From: Thiofilum sp.
GTDB lineage: Bacteria; Pseudomonadota; Gammaproteobacteria; Thiotrichales; Thiotrichaceae
DNA length: 64,000 bases
Assembly (NCBI RefSeq): GCF_016711335.1
Contig: NZ_JADJTF010000001.1
Coordinates: forward strand, 1,984,001-2,048,000
Direction of reading: 5' to 3'
Below the pieces are notes generated by a model that ran no database searches, was not told the origin of the DNA, and saw nothing but the letters and a program-made list of their open reading frames with translations. Position numbers and translations under genes: made by a program. Positions 62,820 to 64,000 of the stretch are shown here, piece after piece. Position 1 is the first letter of the stretch; each line of letters opens with the position of its first letter.

Positions 62820-63383
62820 ATGTTTGGTAAGAGTTCTAAACCCGCCCCAGCGCCTGCCCCCATGCCCCTTCCAGCCGCTCCGCTGAGTCCTTCACCTACT
62901 TTAAGTGCTCCCCTGCCAGTGAATACACAACCTCAAGAGCCTAAGGTACGCAGTGCCCGTGTTGATACCTTGATTGGTCGTGGTACTACCATTGATGGTG
63001 ATTTACAGTTTTCCGGTGGTTTACATATTGAGGGAACAGTTAAAGGTAATCTCATTGCTGAGAATGATGAGGCAACCCTCATTCTGAGTGAGCAAGGCCG
63101 TATTATTGGTGAAGTGCGTGTACCGAGTATGGTATTAAATGGCTCGATTGATGGCGATGTGTTTGCTCATGGCAAGGTTGAATTATTTGAAAAAGCGCGT
63201 ATTTGCGGTGATGTGTATTATAACCTGCTAGAAATGGCAGTAGGTGCTGAGGTGAATGGTAAATTAGTGCGCCAAAAACCTGATGCTAACAAAACTAAAC
63301 CTGTAGCTCCTGCTCTCCCCACTATTCCAGCTCCAACACCTGCTTTAGAGTCTCCGGTTGAGAACAATAATTCTGCTAATTAG
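62820..63383 (+). CDS. Bactofilin (polymer-forming cytoskeletal protein)
   Basis: Bactofilins polymerise without nucleotides into membrane-associated filaments used for cell shape and stalk or appendage formation. The 187-residue protein has a Pro/Ala-rich N-terminus (about 1-35), then the beta-helical DUF583 core (about 45-145; LIGRGTTIDGDLQFSGGLHIEGTVKGN, SMVLNGSIDGDVFA), and a Pro-rich C-terminal tail. AGGAG eight bases upstream supports the start. In filamentous sulfur bacteria a shape role is plausible. Confidence 0.93.
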   Translation: MFGKSSKPAPAPAPMPLPAAPLSPSPTLSAPLPVNTQPQEPKVRSARVDTLIGRGTTIDGDLQFSGGLHIEGTVKGNLIAENDEATLILSEQGRIIGEVRVPSMVLNGSIDGDVFAHGKVELFEKARICGDVYYNLLEMAVGAEVNGKLVRQKPDANKTKPVAPALPTIPAPTPALESPVENNNSAN

Positions 63384-63393
63384 CCTCCACCTA

Positions 63394-63412
63394 AAGGGCA
63401 TATTGCCCTTTA
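63394..63412 (+). terminator. Hairpin between bactofilin and erpA
   Basis: AAAGGGCA (63394-63401), TAT, TGCCCTTT (63405-63412), a perfect 8-bp stem followed by ATAGG, not a T-tract. It may attenuate read-through into erpA. Confidence 0.45.
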
Positions 63413-63464
63413 TAGGTTAGGGTGTTAACGTCTTAGTATACTTTTTTAGTAGGAGATTTTTAGA

Positions 63465-63809
63465 ATGACAGTTGAGACCGCATCTCCTCTGCTTTTTACA
63501 GATGCAGCCGCTGCCAAGGTAAAGGCCTTAATTGCTGAAGAACGCAATGATGCACTCATGTTACGGGTATTCGTAACAGGGGGCGGTTGTTCAGGGTTCC
63601 AATATGGCTTTACTTTTGATGAAAGTGAAAATGAAGGCGATACTGCTGTGGAGAAAAATGGGGTTAAGCTTTTGATTGATCCTATGAGCTTTCAATACAT
63701 GGTAGGCGCTGAAATTGATTACACTGAAGGATTAGAAGGAGCACAATTTGTGATCCGTAATCCTAATGCCACCACGACTTGCGGTTGTGGCTCATCTTTC
63801 AGCCCCTAA
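63465..63809 (+). CDS. erpA: Iron-sulfur cluster insertion protein ErpA
   Basis: ErpA is an A-type carrier that inserts Fe-S clusters into apoproteins such as IspG/IspH. The 114-residue protein has the three conserved Cys: VTGGGCSGFQYGF near 42 and the C-terminal TTCGCGSSF pair. AGGAG lies at 63451-63455. It is close to the E. coli length (114). Confidence 0.97.
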   Translation: MTVETASPLLFTDAAAAKVKALIAEERNDALMLRVFVTGGGCSGFQYGFTFDESENEGDTAVEKNGVKLLIDPMSFQYMVGAEIDYTEGLEGAQFVIRNPNATTTCGCGSSFSP

Positions 63810-63827
63810 AGCCAGCTAAGCATATAG

Positions 63828-63857
63828 TTCCTTCATATCTCATTAGGTATGAAGGAA
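63828..63857. terminator. Hairpin between convergent erpA and glnD
   Basis: TTCCTTCATA (63828-63837) and TATGAAGGAA (63848-63857) form a perfect 10-bp stem with a 10-base loop. No T-tract on either strand. Confidence 0.6.
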
Positions 63858-63883
63858 GCCGTATAAAAAAATTAAGTCAATAA

Positions 63884-64000
63884 TTATAGTTTCAATGCTT
63901 CAGTAATACGCGCCCGAATATACTCTTGATCATAAGTCTCCGTAATCGGTTCACCATCGCGCCAAGTAATATAAAATACGTCTTCTGCTTGTTCGCCTAA
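63884..64000 (-). CDS. glnD: GlnD, [protein-PII] uridylyltransferase, C-terminal 38 codons (partial)
   Basis: The minus-strand frame from the window edge to the stop at 63884 reads LGEQAEDVFYITWRDGEP, then ITETYDQEYIRARITEALKL. This is the C-terminal ACT domain ending typical of GlnD (EDVFYITD... with a helical LRxAL tail). GlnD uridylylates PII at low nitrogen and removes UMP at high glutamine. Only the last 38 residues lie inside the window. Confidence 0.7.
   Translation of the reverse strand, partial: LGEQAEDVFYITWRDGEPITETYDQEYIRARITEALKL

Overview
The window reads as a chromosomal segment of a gammaproteobacterium, most likely a sulfur-oxidising Thiotrichales member of the Thiothrix/Thiolinea kind. 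This is inference from gene content, not a database match. The evidence is gammaproteobacterial gene order (recA-recX-alaS-lysC-csrA-tRNA-Ser-tRNA-Arg, tig-clpP-clpX-lon-hupB, ftsH-folP-glmM-tpiA-secG), a class III polyhydroxyalkanoate (PHA) synthase (phaE-phaC), and a secreted Asn/Gly/Met/Pro-rich protein resembling sulfur globule proteins. Base composition looks moderate and even. I see no prophage, CRISPR array or large island.

Layout. 1-5 kb: an unknown acidic protein (cut by the window edge), a sirtuin, a small membrane protein, and an unknown winged-helix protein paired with a MscS channel. 5-12 kb: RNase T, a DEAD-box helicase, a DUF457 protein with signal peptidase I, and a 752-residue ketoreductase-like protein of unknown role. 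12-19 kb: recA, recX, alaS, lysC, csrA, two tRNAs and yhbY. 19-27 kb: rlmE, ftsH, folP, glmM, tpiA, secG and a tRNA-Leu; a stand-alone TnpB (RNA-guided nuclease) element sits between ftsH and folP. 27-36 kb: a membrane protein, PEP carboxylase, and the PHA locus (phasin, repressor phaR, phaB, phaE, phaC), with four similar TGC-N3-GCA sites that look like PhaR operators.

36-44 kb: four tRNAs (Pro, Arg, His, Leu), trigger factor, ClpP, ClpX, Lon, HU, then a duplicated Val/Asp tRNA array. 44-56 kb: ppiD, mtaB, lipoprotein, EVE protein, sulfur-globule-like protein, 5-formyl-THF cyclo-ligase, FHA protein, lytic transglycosylase, and an operon of methyltransferase, rnhA, dnaQ, a PKHD dioxygenase and a nitroreductase. 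56-57.6 kb: an IS4-family element (15-bp inverted repeats, 9-bp target duplication, transposase broken by frameshifts) inserted seven codons into a glsB-like gene. 57.6-64 kb: phytase-like esterase, DegS-like protease, HAD phosphatase, rppH, a TlpA-like thioredoxin with hemJ, bactofilin, erpA and the last 38 codons of glnD.

Most genes are core functions: protein quality control (FtsH, Clp, Lon, trigger factor, PpiD, DegS-like), recombination, translation and carbon storage. The most distinctive parts are the PhaR-box circuit, the TnpB element next to folP, the IS junction that gives glsB a new N-terminus, the KR-like protein before recA, and the winged-helix/MscS pair.
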